Below are positions 50,502 to 59,268 of a DNA stretch of 64,000 nucleotides, piece after piece (within the stretch, counting starts at the first letter, position 1; every line of letters starts with the position of its first letter). The DNA is taken from positions 1-64,000 of the forward strand of contig CAWJEX010000008.1 in NCBI GenBank assembly GCA_963841995.1, in the 5' to 3' direction. The DNA is from DATDPM01 sp963841995. GTDB taxonomy: Bacteria; Pseudomonadota; Alphaproteobacteria; DATDPM01. A program made the translations under genes and the position numbers. Under the pieces are notes generated by a model that saw nothing but the letters and a program-made list of their open reading frames with translations, ran no database searches and had not been told where the DNA came from.

Positions 50502-51320
50502 TTACGAGGTTTGGGCGCCGGCGTTCTGGATCATTTGCGCCTGCATCTGGATCAGTGTTTCGATCCAGGCCTCAGGCGAGTTTGGCCCGTTCGAACTGCC
50601 GTTCGTTCCCGACGTGCTGGATGACGAATTGCCCGAAGCGGATGCCGCCGCCGCCGCCGGCGTCGTGACCGCGACCGTTGTTCCATCGGCGTAGCTGATG
50701 GTGGTCGTGGTCGAGCCGTCTGGATTGTTGACGGTCGCCGTGGTGTCGCCTGCGGCACTGCTTCCGAACAAGCTGCCGGAGCTGCCTTCGCCACCGCCTG
50801 CGCCGCCCATATGCATGTGATGGTGGCCGCCGCCTTTGGGGAAAGCCTGGGCGAATTCGCTCGTGGTCACCGAACCATCCCCGTTGGTATCAAGCTTGGT
50901 GAAGAGCGCGTCGGCCTCCGCCGTCGTGCCGCCCGCGGCGGTGACCGCGGTCTCGAGCTCGGACTTAGAGATTTGGCCATCGCCATTGGTGTCGATGGCA
51001 TTGAACAATTGCTGCTCACGGGGCGTCAATGTTGCCGTCTGGTTGGTCTGCTGATTTGGTTGCGATGACGTCGAACCGTTAGTTGCGCCTTGCTGTTCCT
51101 GAAGCGCGACAAGAATCGCAAACAGGTTCGGATCGATGGCGCTAACTCCTGATCCCGTGACTGGCGCGCTCGTACTGGACGAGGGTGCCGTTGCGCCGTC
51201 AACGACGCTTGGATCAATTTGTCCCATCACAGTGCTGGAACCAAGGTTTCCGAGCAATTGCTGATAAAGTGCCGCTAGCGGATTGTATTCTGAACCCCCG
51301 ACGCCGCCAATAGATGACAT
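50502..51320 (-). CDS. EF-hand calcium-binding protein with low-complexity tails
   Basis: The ATG at 51320 is preceded by GAAAGGAAAG and gives 272 residues. Two complete EF-hand loops are present (DTNGDGQISKSE and DTNGDGSVTTSE) in the central part, followed by a Gly/His stretch (KGGGHHHMHMGG) and a long Ser/Thr/Ala/Gly-rich tail. There is no clear Sec signal peptide. It probably binds two Ca ions; export route and role are unknown. It is convergent with the DUF2380 gene and downstream of the ECF sigma gene. Confidence 0.8.
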   Translation of the reverse strand: MSSIGGVGGSEYNPLAALYQQLLGNLGSSTVMGQIDPSVVDGATAPSSSTSAPVTGSGVSAIDPNLFAILVALQEQQGATNGSTSSQPNQQTNQTATLTPREQQLFNAIDTNGDGQISKSELETAVTAAGGTTAEADALFTKLDTNGDGSVTTSEFAQAFPKGGGHHHMHMGGAGGGEGSSGSLFGSSAAGDTTATVNNPDGSTTTTISYADGTTVAVTTPAAAAASASGNSSSSTSGTNGSSNGPNSPEAWIETLIQMQAQMIQNAGAQTS

Positions 51321-51500
51321 GATAGCTTTCCTTTCGTTGGTTCCCGGTCGCGGAGTGCCCCGGGAAGGCAAGTACTGTCAATTCCGATGACTCTTAAACG
51401 CGATTTGCCGGCGCCTCCTGCGCTCCCGTCCCCCGGGAAAATCGCTTTTTTCGAGATTTTTGAGGGGCTTTCAGGCTCTAGACCCAGCCGGTGATGGGGC

Positions 51501-52250
51501 TTAACCGCCCGCCAAGGCTGCAGCAGCAAGGACGATCATCGCCTCTTCGCGATGGCTGTCGAGCAGCGCGGCTCCGGATGACCGGGGGCGAGGCGATGCG
51601 AGGGGATTGACTTCACGAAACTCGGCGAAGCCGCGGAGGTGAAGCTGGGCTTTCAAGGTCCGCCGGCCGCGCACCAGGAGCGATTCCATTGCCGAGATGG
51701 AAACGCCCATGACATGGGCCGCTTGCGCACAATCCATCGCCTCAAAATAGCAGAGGGTCAAAGCCGCTCTTTGCCGGGTAGGCAGGGACTTGATCGCGGC
51801 GACGATGAAGGCTTCAAGCTGCCGGACTTCGAGAATGGCATCGGCGCCGGGCGCTGGATCCGCGGGTTCTGCTGCGTTGTCGAGGGGGACGGAGGGCGGA
51901 CGGCGCTTGCGTGCGCGGTCGACCGATAAATTGGCGACGATCCGGTAGAGCCACGTCGTCACTCGGGCGTTGGTGCGGTGCCAACTGGGGGCGTACCGCC
52001 ATACGCGCAGCATCGCGTCTTGCACGATTTCCTCGGCGTCGCAGGCATTGCCCACAATGCGCTGGGCAACCGCGAGGCATTTCGGCACATGACGAGCGGC
52101 AAAAATCCGAAACGCCTTTTCATCGCCACCCGCGATCCTCGCCATCAAGGCCTCGTCGGTCTCCCCACTTGGCGCGGTGGCAACGAACGCGCCTGTGCCG
52201 CCGGAGTCGGCGGTAGGAACGATCAGCGATTCGGATTCGCGCAACGTCAT
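51501..52250 (-). CDS. ECF-type RNA polymerase sigma factor
   Basis: This 249-residue protein has sigma region 2 (DEKAFRIFAARHVPKCLAVAQRIVGNACDAEEIVQDAMLRVWRYAP) and region 4 (SLPTRQRAALTLCYFEAMDCAQAAHVMGVSISAMESLLVRGRRTLKAQL). An extra C-terminal tail of about 40 residues ends with a small hydrophobic helix. It lies downstream of a membrane protein gene and a CnrX-like sensor gene, an arrangement resembling cnr-type metal-responsive ECF systems. A CtrA-like sequence with one mismatch (TTAATCTCGATTTAT) lies just upstream of its ATG. Confidence 0.9.
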   Translation of the reverse strand: MTLRESESLIVPTADSGGTGAFVATAPSGETDEALMARIAGGDEKAFRIFAARHVPKCLAVAQRIVGNACDAEEIVQDAMLRVWRYAPSWHRTNARVTTWLYRIVANLSVDRARKRRPPSVPLDNAAEPADPAPGADAILEVRQLEAFIVAAIKSLPTRQRAALTLCYFEAMDCAQAAHVMGVSISAMESLLVRGRRTLKAQLHLRGFAEFREVNPLASPRPRSSGAALLDSHREEAMIVLAAAALAGG

Positions 52251-52444
52251 GGTTAATCTCGATTTATTGCCGTTCGAGAAACGAAACTTCGATCAGCCCG
52301 CCGCAACCGGCATGCCAAATGCCACGGGGGTAGAATTGCGGTAATTGCTACATTTTTTTGATCGCGGTCATGGGACTGAGCGGCAGAAATTGCCGCATTC
52401 CAGGGAATGGGGTCAGAATTTGCCGCCCTGACGAACGGCGCGAA

Positions 52445-52891
52445 TTAGTGGCGGGCGAGTGGCCTCGAGGTCGCGATTTTGTGCCGTGCCTCGGGAGAAA
52501 CTTCGTTCACGGCCTCGAATAACATATCCTCAAGTGCCTTGTGCAGGGCCATGTCCTTATCGCGCGCATGAGTCATGGCAGCGTTAAGGGCGTCGCGATC
52601 GAAGGGATCGCTCAGCATCGCTTCGCGAATATGGTCGCGGGCATCCCGCAAATCATTGGCGCGGGCTTCGATGTCCGCTTCGCGGGCTTGGAAAACCCGC
52701 TGTAGCGCCTCACGGTCCGGCTGAGCCAATCCGGAGCCGATTTCCTCGATCAGATGCGGTAGCATGACTTCGGGTCCATGGGGTGGACCCATGATCCGAT
52801 GGGCGAGGAAGCGCCCGCCCAGAAAAAGGTTCAGGGCAAGCGACACGATCAGGACCACAGAATAAAGCAGCCGCGTTGGGGCGCTTGTCAC
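52445..52891 (-). CDS. Periplasmic metal sensor / CnrX-Spy-like protein
   Basis: The GTG at 52891 overlaps the previous stop by 4 bp (GTGA) and gives 148 residues: one N-terminal membrane anchor (LLYSVVLIVSLALNLFLGGRFLAHRI) and a four-helix periplasmic domain of the metal-resist family (READIEARANDLRDARDHIREAMLSDPFDRDALNAAMTHARDKDMALHKAL). In CnrYXH systems such a protein senses Ni/Co and releases the sigma factor. The metal here is unknown. The 194 bp between it and the sigma gene hold no gene. Confidence 0.78.
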   Translation of the reverse strand: MTSAPTRLLYSVVLIVSLALNLFLGGRFLAHRIMGPPHGPEVMLPHLIEEIGSGLAQPDREALQRVFQAREADIEARANDLRDARDHIREAMLSDPFDRDALNAAMTHARDKDMALHKALEDMLFEAVNEVSPEARHKIATSRPLARH

Positions 52892-53319
52892 AATTCCATC
52901 TCTCCGAGGAAATGGCTGTCGAAGACCGCGCCGACGAAATCCGTCGTTTGGTCGAATTGCGGTTCTACGATTCCGACAATGAATCCGAGTACCGCCACTG
53001 CGCCGAGCAGGGCGGTCGGCACCCAAGGGCGGCTCATCGCAAATTGGGCGAGAAACGCCTGGCTCGGGGAACTGCCGGCTGGATGTTGCGCGGGCAGGGG
53101 TCTTGCCAGGGCATCGAGGACACGCGCCACCGATTGCCCGGACACGCCGCCGCGGCCGCGTTCCAGCATCCGGTCCAGGGCAATCGCCTTCCGATGCGCC
53201 TGTAGCGCTTCGGCGGAAATGGCGAGAAGCGCCCGGGCTTCCGCGCGCTCCCCTTCCGGCCAATGATCGAAATCGGCGCCATAGGTATCAAGAAGGCGCC
53301 GGAACAGTCCGAGTTCCAT
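52888..53319 (-). CDS. Single-pass membrane protein, probable anti-sigma partner
   Basis: This 143-residue protein has a cytoplasmic N-terminus (MELGLFRRLLDTYGADFDHWPEGERAEARALLAISAEALQAHRKAIALDRML), one membrane segment (VPTALLGAVAVLGFIVGIV, about 100-118) and a short periplasmic tail. The layout and gene order fit an anti-sigma factor for the ECF sigma gene downstream. It has no zinc-binding HxxxCxxC motif. Its ribosome site (GGGGAG) lies in a potential hairpin. Confidence 0.7.
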   Translation of the reverse strand: MELGLFRRLLDTYGADFDHWPEGERAEARALLAISAEALQAHRKAIALDRMLERGRGGVSGQSVARVLDALARPLPAQHPAGSSPSQAFLAQFAMSRPWVPTALLGAVAVLGFIVGIVEPQFDQTTDFVGAVFDSHFLGEMEL

Positions 53320-53324
53320 TAACT

Positions 53325-53351
53325 CCCCGCCGAACCAAACCCGAAGCGGGG
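53325..53351 (-). other. Hairpin overlapping the ribosome site of the sigma-operon first gene
   Basis: On the minus strand CCCCGC pairs with GCGGGG across a 15-base loop. The second arm overlaps the GGGGAG ribosome site located 4 bp before the ATG at 53319. It could limit translation, or be the end of the emrB transcript. Confidence 0.4.
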
Positions 53352-53401
53352 ATGTTAACGGAATCCGGACAAGGAAGCCACCGGCGGCTTTTCCAGGTGA
53401 A

Positions 53402-55082
53402 TCAGTGTGCGCCCGCGCCGCCCAAGGTTTGTTCGGGCTTCTTCATGAAGGCGATGGCAAGCGCTGCGATTGCGAGCGCTATCCCGAGCAGCAAGAATGT
53501 ATCGCCATAGCCCAGGAAATAGGCCTGGCGGTGCACGGCGCGGCCGATCGTGACGATCGCTTCGTGTTTCGCTTGCGCAGTGTCGGCGATACCGTGATTG
53601 AGGAAATACTGGGTGAGTTTGTCGATCCGCGCCCGGCTCGCCTCGGCAAAGAGCGAGACCTGGCTGGTGATGACATTCGAATGGTACTGCTCGCGCTTGG
53701 TCAGAAATGTCTGCAGCCCCGCGATCCCGATGGCGCCGCCTACAATTCCGCATCATGTTGAACAGCGCCGAAGCCGAGCCCACATTTTCGACCTCGATGC
53801 CGGCGGTCGCAATCCCGGCCAAGGGTGCCAGCAAAATCGCCTGGCCGAAGGCACGAACGATATTGGGCCAGATGAATTGCGGCCCGGAATAATCGCTGCT
53901 GAGATTGATGTTCAGGAACGCACTGGCCGCGAACATGGCGGCGCCGAATCCGAGCATGAGCCGCGCATCGATCCTCTGCATCAGCTTCGGGACCAAGGGG
54001 ATGATCAACAACTGCGGCAATCCGTACCACATCATGACTTCGCCGATCTGCTCGGCGTTGTAGCCCTGCATTTGCGAGAGATAAAGCGGCAGGATGAACA
54101 CCGAACCGTAAAGCGCCATGCCGAGCAGGAAATTGGCGGTCGTTCCCAACCCGAAATTCCGCCGCATCAGCAAGCGCAGATTCAGCAACGGTTTCTTTTT
54201 CCAAAGCTCGACACAGACGAAGAGGGGCAACGCGATTGCCGCGATGACCGAAAGACGGACGATAAAGGGCGAGCCGAACCAATCGTCCTTATTGCCTTCT
54301 TCGAGAGCGGTTTGAAGCGCACCGAGACCGATGGCCATGGTGAGGATGCCGAGCCAATCGCCCTCCCTCAGCAACCTAAGCCGCATCGGCACCTTTGCCA
54401 GCGAGAGCCAGAGCAGTGCGATCATGGCCGTGCCGGGAAGCAGATTAATGTAGAAAATATACTCCCAGCCGTAATTCTCGGTGAGGTAGCCGCCGATGGT
54501 GGGCCCGATCGCCGGCGCGAAGGTGACCGACAGCCCGAACAGCGCCATGCCGATCGGCTGCTTGGACTTCGGCAAGCTGGTGACGACGACCGTGAAGGCG
54601 AGAGGAATGAGCACTCCGCCGGTGAAACCTTGGAGCGCGCGAAGCACGATCATCTGGGGAAGCGTGGTCGCAAACGCACAGGCAAGTGAGAACGCCACGA
54701 ACAGCGCGGCGTTGACGATCATATAGCGGCGCACCGAAAACGCTTGCGACAGCCATGCCGTGAGCGGAATGACGACGATCTCGGCAACGAGATAGGAGGT
54801 GGAGATCGAGGCGCCATCGTCGATCCCGGCGCCGATCGCTCCTTGGATTTCGGGAAGCGATGCGTTGACGATCTGAATGTCCAAGATCGCCATGAAGGCG
54901 CCGAGCGCCGAGCCGAATACGGCAAGCCAGGTCTTCAGCGGAACTTTTGTATCGCTCGAATCGGATCGGCTGGTTGCGAATTGAGCGGGGGCCGAATTGC
55001 CGCGGGGGACGAGCGCCAAGCCCCGCCGTTTCGCCGGTTCCAGGACGGGCTCACGGTTGTCGAGGATTTCAACTGCGGACAT
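53402..55082 (-). pseudogene. emrB: EmrB-type DHA2 MFS multidrug exporter with a frameshift near the 3' end
   Basis: From the ATG at 55082 the frame is a 14-helix DHA2 exporter (VFGSALGAFMAILDIQIVNASLPEIQGAIGAGIDDGASISTSYLVAEI, ALQGFTGGVLIPLAFTVV) up to ASALFNMMRN near 53747. A single extra T (AATTGTA at 53741-53747, read on the minus strand) then shifts the frame. Removing it restores VGGAIGIAGLQTFLTKREQYH and the last helices to a TGA at 53402-53404. As written, about 110 C-terminal residues are lost. It lies 23 bp downstream of the HlyD-family gene. Confidence 0.85.
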
Positions 55083-55105
55083 GATCGTCAGCGCATCCGG
55101 TTCGG

Positions 55106-56230
55106 TTATTTGCTCGCCACTTCGCGCGGCGTTTCGGCCCCCGCGTAGCGGCTATTGCCCGGGCCCTCCGCCAAAGCGACGTCCTTGGTGTCGATGGTCG
55201 ATTCCACCGACATGCCCGGGCGCAGCAGTCCCGTCAAAGGATTCTCCGGGTCGAGCACGATCTTCACCGGAATACGCTGCACGATCTTGGTGAAATTGCC
55301 GGTCGCGTTATCCGGGGGCAGCAGCGAGAATTCGAGGCCGCTCGCGGGTGCGAGGCTGTCCACCTTGCCTTTGAGGGCAACGCCCGGGAACGTATCGACC
55401 GCCACCGTCGCTTCTTCGCCTCCGCGGACATTGGTCAGTTGCGTTTCCTTAAAATTGGCCACCACGTAGACGGATTGCAGCGGGACCACGGCCATGAGCT
55501 CCGTTCCCGCCTGAACATATTGGCCGACGCGCAATTGCCGCGCCCCCACCATGCCTTCGATGGGGGAGGCGATGGTCGTATAGCTCAAATTCAATTCCGC
55601 CTGCCGTTCCGCCGCCTTGGCGGATTCGAGTTTGGTTTCCGCTTCGGCACGCTCGCTCTGCAGGACCTCGATCTGCTTTTTCGCAGCCGTCAGCGAAGCG
55701 TGATCATGGGCCAGCTGCGCCGTGCTTTCGCGGACATTGGCCGAGGCCTGCTCCGCGCGCTGCACGGTGCCGAAGCCTGTCTTCATCAGATCCTGATAGC
55801 GCTTGTTGTCCTGAGTGGCGAATTCGAGGACTGCTTGGGCCGATCCGATATCGGCACTGGCCTGGTCAATCGAGGAGCGCTGAAGGGAAATTTGCGCGTC
55901 GAGGCTTTTGATCGCGGTTTCGGCGCTCGCCACATCGGCCTGTGCCTGAGCCTGCGCCGTCCTGAAATCCCGGTCATCGATCTTGGCCAGAACCTGGCCG
56001 GGCTTCACCGGCTGATTGTCGGAAACCAGGACTTCCGAGATGTAGCCGGAGACTTTCGGTGCGATGGTGCTGGAGTTGGCCTTAACATAAGAATCGTTCG
56101 TCGATTCCAAGAACCGGCCCTCCGTCCACCAATCGAAAGCATAGAAGCCCGCAGCCGACAGCAGAGCCAGGCCGGCCACCGCAGCCGCGGTCCGTTTTAC
56201 GAATTTCTTTATTTCAATTTTCTGAGTCAT
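55106..56230 (-). CDS. emrA: EmrA/HlyD-family membrane fusion protein
   Basis: The ATG at 56230 (MTQKIEIKKFVKRTAAAVAGLALLSAAGFYAF) gives 374 residues with one N-terminal membrane anchor. A beta-barrel/lipoyl region (NSSTIAPKVSGYISEVLVSDNQPVKPGQVLAKIDDRDF), a long periplasmic coiled coil (about 90-210) and the returning lipoyl half (LSYTTIASPIEGMVGARQLRVGQYVQAGTEL) follow. It links EmrB to an outer-membrane channel. It is divergent from the tetR gene across 167 bp that hold a dyad operator. Confidence 0.92.
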   Translation of the reverse strand: MTQKIEIKKFVKRTAAAVAGLALLSAAGFYAFDWWTEGRFLESTNDSYVKANSSTIAPKVSGYISEVLVSDNQPVKPGQVLAKIDDRDFRTAQAQAQADVASAETAIKSLDAQISLQRSSIDQASADIGSAQAVLEFATQDNKRYQDLMKTGFGTVQRAEQASANVRESTAQLAHDHASLTAAKKQIEVLQSERAEAETKLESAKAAERQAELNLSYTTIASPIEGMVGARQLRVGQYVQAGTELMAVVPLQSVYVVANFKETQLTNVRGGEEATVAVDTFPGVALKGKVDSLAPASGLEFSLLPPDNATGNFTKIVQRIPVKIVLDPENPLTGLLRPGMSVESTIDTKDVALAEGPGNSRYAGAETPREVASK

Positions 56231-56317
56231 GGCTTTTGCCTCTTTGCGCCCCCATCGGGCCGCTATGGGGGGAACATTTCGGCCCCGGCGGGGACGCTCC
56301 TTCTGAGGGGTACTAAT

Positions 56318-56339
56318 CATTACCACTTGACTGGTAATG
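56318..56339. promoter_or_regulatory. TetR-type operator dyad
   Basis: CATTACC-ACTTGACT-GGTAATG is a dyad with 7-bp perfect arms in the emrA/tetR divergent gap. TTGACT at its centre could be the -35 of the tetR promoter (TACCTT 16 bp downstream as a weak -10), so bound repressor would block transcription. Confidence 0.65.
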
Positions 56340-56397
56340 TACGGTACGTTACCTTGGCGGTCAAGGGATAAAATCGAGCAGCCCAGGAGATCCGGCT

Positions 56398-57033
56398 ATG
56401 CCCCGAAACCCCGCCTTAAGTACTGGAAAATCTTCGGAGACGCGCCGGGCCGCCATCCTCAAGGCGGCAACGCAGGTATTTCTGGAAGGCGGCTATGAGC
56501 GGGCCTGCATCGACGACGTGATCGCCAAGATCGGCGGCTCGAAGCGCACTATCTACAAGGAGTTCGGCAACAAGGAGAATCTGTTTGCCGAGATCATCAA
56601 GGAGCGGACCGCCCGGGCGCTCGCCGCCAACTTGCCCGAGAATGAAATCGAGACGAAGGATTTCCGTTCCACGCTCATCGCATTCGGTGAGCAGTTTTTG
56701 CGATTGATCATGGCGCCGGAGACGGTGAGCGTTTTTCGCGTCGTTTTCGGCGAATGTCGGCAGTTTCCATTGCTCGGCAAGATTTTTTATGAAGGCGGGC
56801 CGGCCCAGACGCGCGCTCAGCTCATGCGCATCCTCGACCATTTCAAGAAACGCGGCGAGATTACGGTTTCGGATACGGGCCTTGCCGCCGACGCGTTCAT
56901 CAGCATGGTCCGCGGCAATCACCATATGGAGGTCTTGCTGGGCCTTCGCCCGCCGCTTTCCCAGAAGGAGATTTGGGAAATCGTCGAAGCCAAGGCGGAT
57001 ATTTTTCTGAACGGTGTTGCGGCGAGGCGTTGA
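56398..57033 (+). CDS. TetR/AcrR-family repressor
   Basis: This 211-residue protein has an N-terminal helix-turn-helix (TRRAAILKAATQVFLEGGYERACIDDVIAKIGGSKRTIYKEFGNKENLFAEII) and a helical ligand-binding C-terminal domain of the AefR-like type. It is divergent from emrA with a clear dyad between them, so it most likely represses emrAB and itself until a drug-like ligand binds. Confidence 0.92.
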   Translation: MPRNPALSTGKSSETRRAAILKAATQVFLEGGYERACIDDVIAKIGGSKRTIYKEFGNKENLFAEIIKERTARALAANLPENEIETKDFRSTLIAFGEQFLRLIMAPETVSVFRVVFGECRQFPLLGKIFYEGGPAQTRAQLMRILDHFKKRGEITVSDTGLAADAFISMVRGNHHMEVLLGLRPPLSQKEIWEIVEAKADIFLNGVAARR

Positions 57034-57090
57034 TTTTCGCCGGGCACGCCCAAGATTTCAGGGGTGGCCGGATAGGCCAGGAGGAAGAAC

Positions 57091-57561
57091 ATGACAGCGA
57101 GATTGAAACACGCAAAGGCCTCGCCCGCTGCCTATAAGGCCATGTTGGCACTCGAAGAAGCGGTCAACAAAATCGGTCTCGGGCAAAGCCTTCTCGATCT
57201 CGTTCGCATGCGGGCATCGCAAATCAACAACTGCGCCTTTTGTCTATATATCCATACAGACGAGGCGCGCAGCCACGGCGAATCCCAGCGTCGCCTCGAC
57301 GTCCTCAGCGCTTGGCGCGATTTGCCACTTTTTTCCGATCGCGAACGCGCCGCTTTGGGCTGGGCCGAAGCGGTGACCCTGATCGCCGAGAACGGCGTTC
57401 GGGATGAGGTCTATGAAGAGGCGCAGCTGCATTTTTCCGAGGAAGAGATTGTCAATCTCACCTTGGCGGTCAATGCCATCAACAGCTGGAACCGTTTGAA
57501 CGTCGCTTTTCGCACTATCCATGGCGCCGATCCCGCCCAAGCCGCAAGCCCGGCCGCATAG
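57091..57561 (+). CDS. Carboxymuconolactone decarboxylase / AhpD-like protein
   Basis: This 156-residue protein has the AhpD core motif NNCAFCLYIH with C48, C51 and H55, and the downstream ALGWAEAVTLIAENGVRDEVYEEAQLHFSEEEIVNLTLAVNAINSWNRLNVAF. The family includes thiol peroxidase-type oxidoreductases acting on alkyl hydroperoxides. It follows the tetR gene by 57 bp, so it may be co-regulated with it. Confidence 0.9.
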   Translation: MTARLKHAKASPAAYKAMLALEEAVNKIGLGQSLLDLVRMRASQINNCAFCLYIHTDEARSHGESQRRLDVLSAWRDLPLFSDRERAALGWAEAVTLIAENGVRDEVYEEAQLHFSEEEIVNLTLAVNAINSWNRLNVAFRTIHGADPAQAASPAA

Positions 57562-57575
57562 GAAAGGCGCGAAAG

Positions 57576-57618
57576 AAGAGCGGACCGCTTTTCCCCCGGC
57601 GGCCGCTCTTTTCTTCTT
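57576..57618. terminator. Bidirectional intrinsic terminator between the AhpD-like and adc genes
   Basis: AAGAGCGGACC (57576-57586) pairs with GGCCGCTCTT (57601-57610) with one bulge; TTTTCTTCTT follows on the plus strand and A-rich sequence precedes it for the minus strand. It lies between the ends of two convergent genes. Confidence 0.78.
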
Positions 57619-57641
57619 CAGAGTCGATTCGGAAATCGCGG

Positions 57642-58424
57642 CTAGGCCGATTTTCGTTTCGGCTCCGCCGCTTCGTCTTGCGCCGCAAGATAATCGTGGA
57701 CGACTCGCCCGAAGGGCAGTGTGATATCCGCCAGGATGTGCTTTCCGCCGACCACGCGCCGGACCGGAAGATCCGCGAAAGGCGCGTTGACGTGCGGGAT
57801 CAGATGCAGCCGTGCCGGCCCGCGCCAGGCGCCCTTCACCGTGATATCCGTCATATTATAGCCGACCAATTGGGCGATCGCCGGGCTGCCATCCGCATCC
57901 GGAATGACTTTCAGGCAAATCTGAGTCTTGCCGACGGCGGCCTGGGCATCGCGAATTTCCTGGTCGTCGGTTTCCGGCTTGTAGACCATCGTGCCCATCG
58001 CCACCCGCTCGCCGCCGTAATCGACGGTGCCGGTCAGGGTGTCGCCGGCGACGCGGAATTTCGGATTGCCGTATTTCTTGGGAAACCCCCAGATCTCGCG
58101 ACCCGCCGCGATCGGCGCCTCGTCGTCGAGATACATCTGGGCGACGAAGCCGCAAGGGTCGCCATTGAAGGTGCAGGGGATGACGAGACCGCTCTCGGTG
58201 TAATCGCCGAAGCCCGAACTGTCCGGCATCCGGATCGCCTCGAAGGCGACCAGCGCATTGGGCGTCGGGACCAGCGGTTCGGGCAAGGCCGCGCGCACCG
58301 CATCCGGGTCACTCTCATAAGTGATGATGAGATATTCCCGATTGACGAAGCGGTAGGGCCCGCGCGGAAAAACCGGGCTTGCCGCCGGCATGGAAGGAAG
58401 CGAGAGGATGTCGCTGCGTTTCAT
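57642..58424 (-). CDS. adc: Acetoacetate decarboxylase
   Basis: This 260-residue protein has the catalytic Lys pair of acetoacetate decarboxylases in GREIWGFPKKYGNPKF (K116/K117) and the conserved VIPCTFNGDPCGFVAQMYLDDEAPIAAGRE. It converts acetoacetate to acetone and CO2 through a Schiff base. It lies 37 bp after the 3-hydroxybutyrate dehydrogenase gene, so the operon would oxidise 3-hydroxybutyrate to acetoacetate and then decarboxylate it. Confidence 0.9.
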   Translation of the reverse strand: MKRSDILSLPSMPAASPVFPRGPYRFVNREYLIITYESDPDAVRAALPEPLVPTPNALVAFEAIRMPDSSGFGDYTESGLVIPCTFNGDPCGFVAQMYLDDEAPIAAGREIWGFPKKYGNPKFRVAGDTLTGTVDYGGERVAMGTMVYKPETDDQEIRDAQAAVGKTQICLKVIPDADGSPAIAQLVGYNMTDITVKGAWRGPARLHLIPHVNAPFADLPVRRVVGGKHILADITLPFGRVVHDYLAAQDEAAEPKRKSA

Positions 58425-58461
58425 GGATCGATCTCCTGAACAGACATTCGGATGATGCTCG

Positions 58462-59250
58462 CTATTGCATGAACCAACCGTGGCTGACGACGACCGATTG
58501 GCCAGTCAGCGCGTTCGAACCGAAGGACGCGAAGAAAACGGCAAGGGCTGCGACATCGGCAGTGGTGGTGAACTCGCCGTCCACGGTTTCCTTCAGCATC
58601 ACGTCCTTGATGACTTGCTCTTCGGTGATGCCGAGCTCCTTGGCTTGCTCGGGGATTTGCTTGTCGACCAGGGGTGTGCGCACGAAGCCGGGGCAGATCA
58701 CATTGGCGCGGACCTTGTGCTTGGCGCCTTCCTTGGCCACCGTCTTGCAAAGCCCGATCAGCCCGTGCTTGGCCGTCACATAGGGCGCCTTCAACGGCGA
58801 GGCCTCTTTGGAATGCACCGACCCCATATAGACGATCGAGCCGCCGCGGCCGGACTTATACATGTTGCGAAGGCAGGCGCGCGTGGTCAGGAATGCGCCG
58901 TCGAGATGAATCGCCAGCAATTTCTTCCAGTTGGCGAAGCTCAGATCCACCACCGGATCGATGTGCTGAATCCCCGCATTGCTGACCAAGATATCGACGC
59001 CGCCAAAGGCCTTGATGATTTCGGCGACGCCGCAATCGACCTCCGCCTCCTCGGTGACATTCATGGCAACGCCCATCGCCTTGCCGCCCTCGGCCTCGAT
59101 GCTCTTCGCCGCTTTGCTGGCGCCGTCGAGATTGAAATCGGCAACCGCGACCTTGGCGCCTTCATCGGCGAAGGCCCGGCAGATTTCGAGTCCGATACCG
59201 CTGGCGCCGCCGGTGACGATGGCGACTTTATCTTTCAAGCGCATGAGCAC
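58462..59250 (-). CDS. bdhA: 3-Hydroxybutyrate dehydrogenase (SDR family)
   Basis: This 262-residue short-chain dehydrogenase has the NAD site TGGASGIG (14-20), the SNAG motif, and the catalytic S144, Y157 and K161 (VYMGSVHSKEASPLKAPYVTAKHG). The HSKEASPLKAPYVTAKHGLIGLCK region is typical of BdhA. It interconverts 3-hydroxybutyrate and acetoacetate, a step in polyhydroxybutyrate use. The gene lies between a patatin gene (18 bp gap) and adc. Confidence 0.9.
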   Translation of the reverse strand: MLMRLKDKVAIVTGGASGIGLEICRAFADEGAKVAVADFNLDGASKAAKSIEAEGGKAMGVAMNVTEEAEVDCGVAEIIKAFGGVDILVSNAGIQHIDPVVDLSFANWKKLLAIHLDGAFLTTRACLRNMYKSGRGGSIVYMGSVHSKEASPLKAPYVTAKHGLIGLCKTVAKEGAKHKVRANVICPGFVRTPLVDKQIPEQAKELGITEEQVIKDVMLKETVDGEFTTTADVAALAVFFASFGSNALTGQSVVVSHGWFMQ

Positions 59251-59268
59251 TTCCTCATTGGTAGCCCC

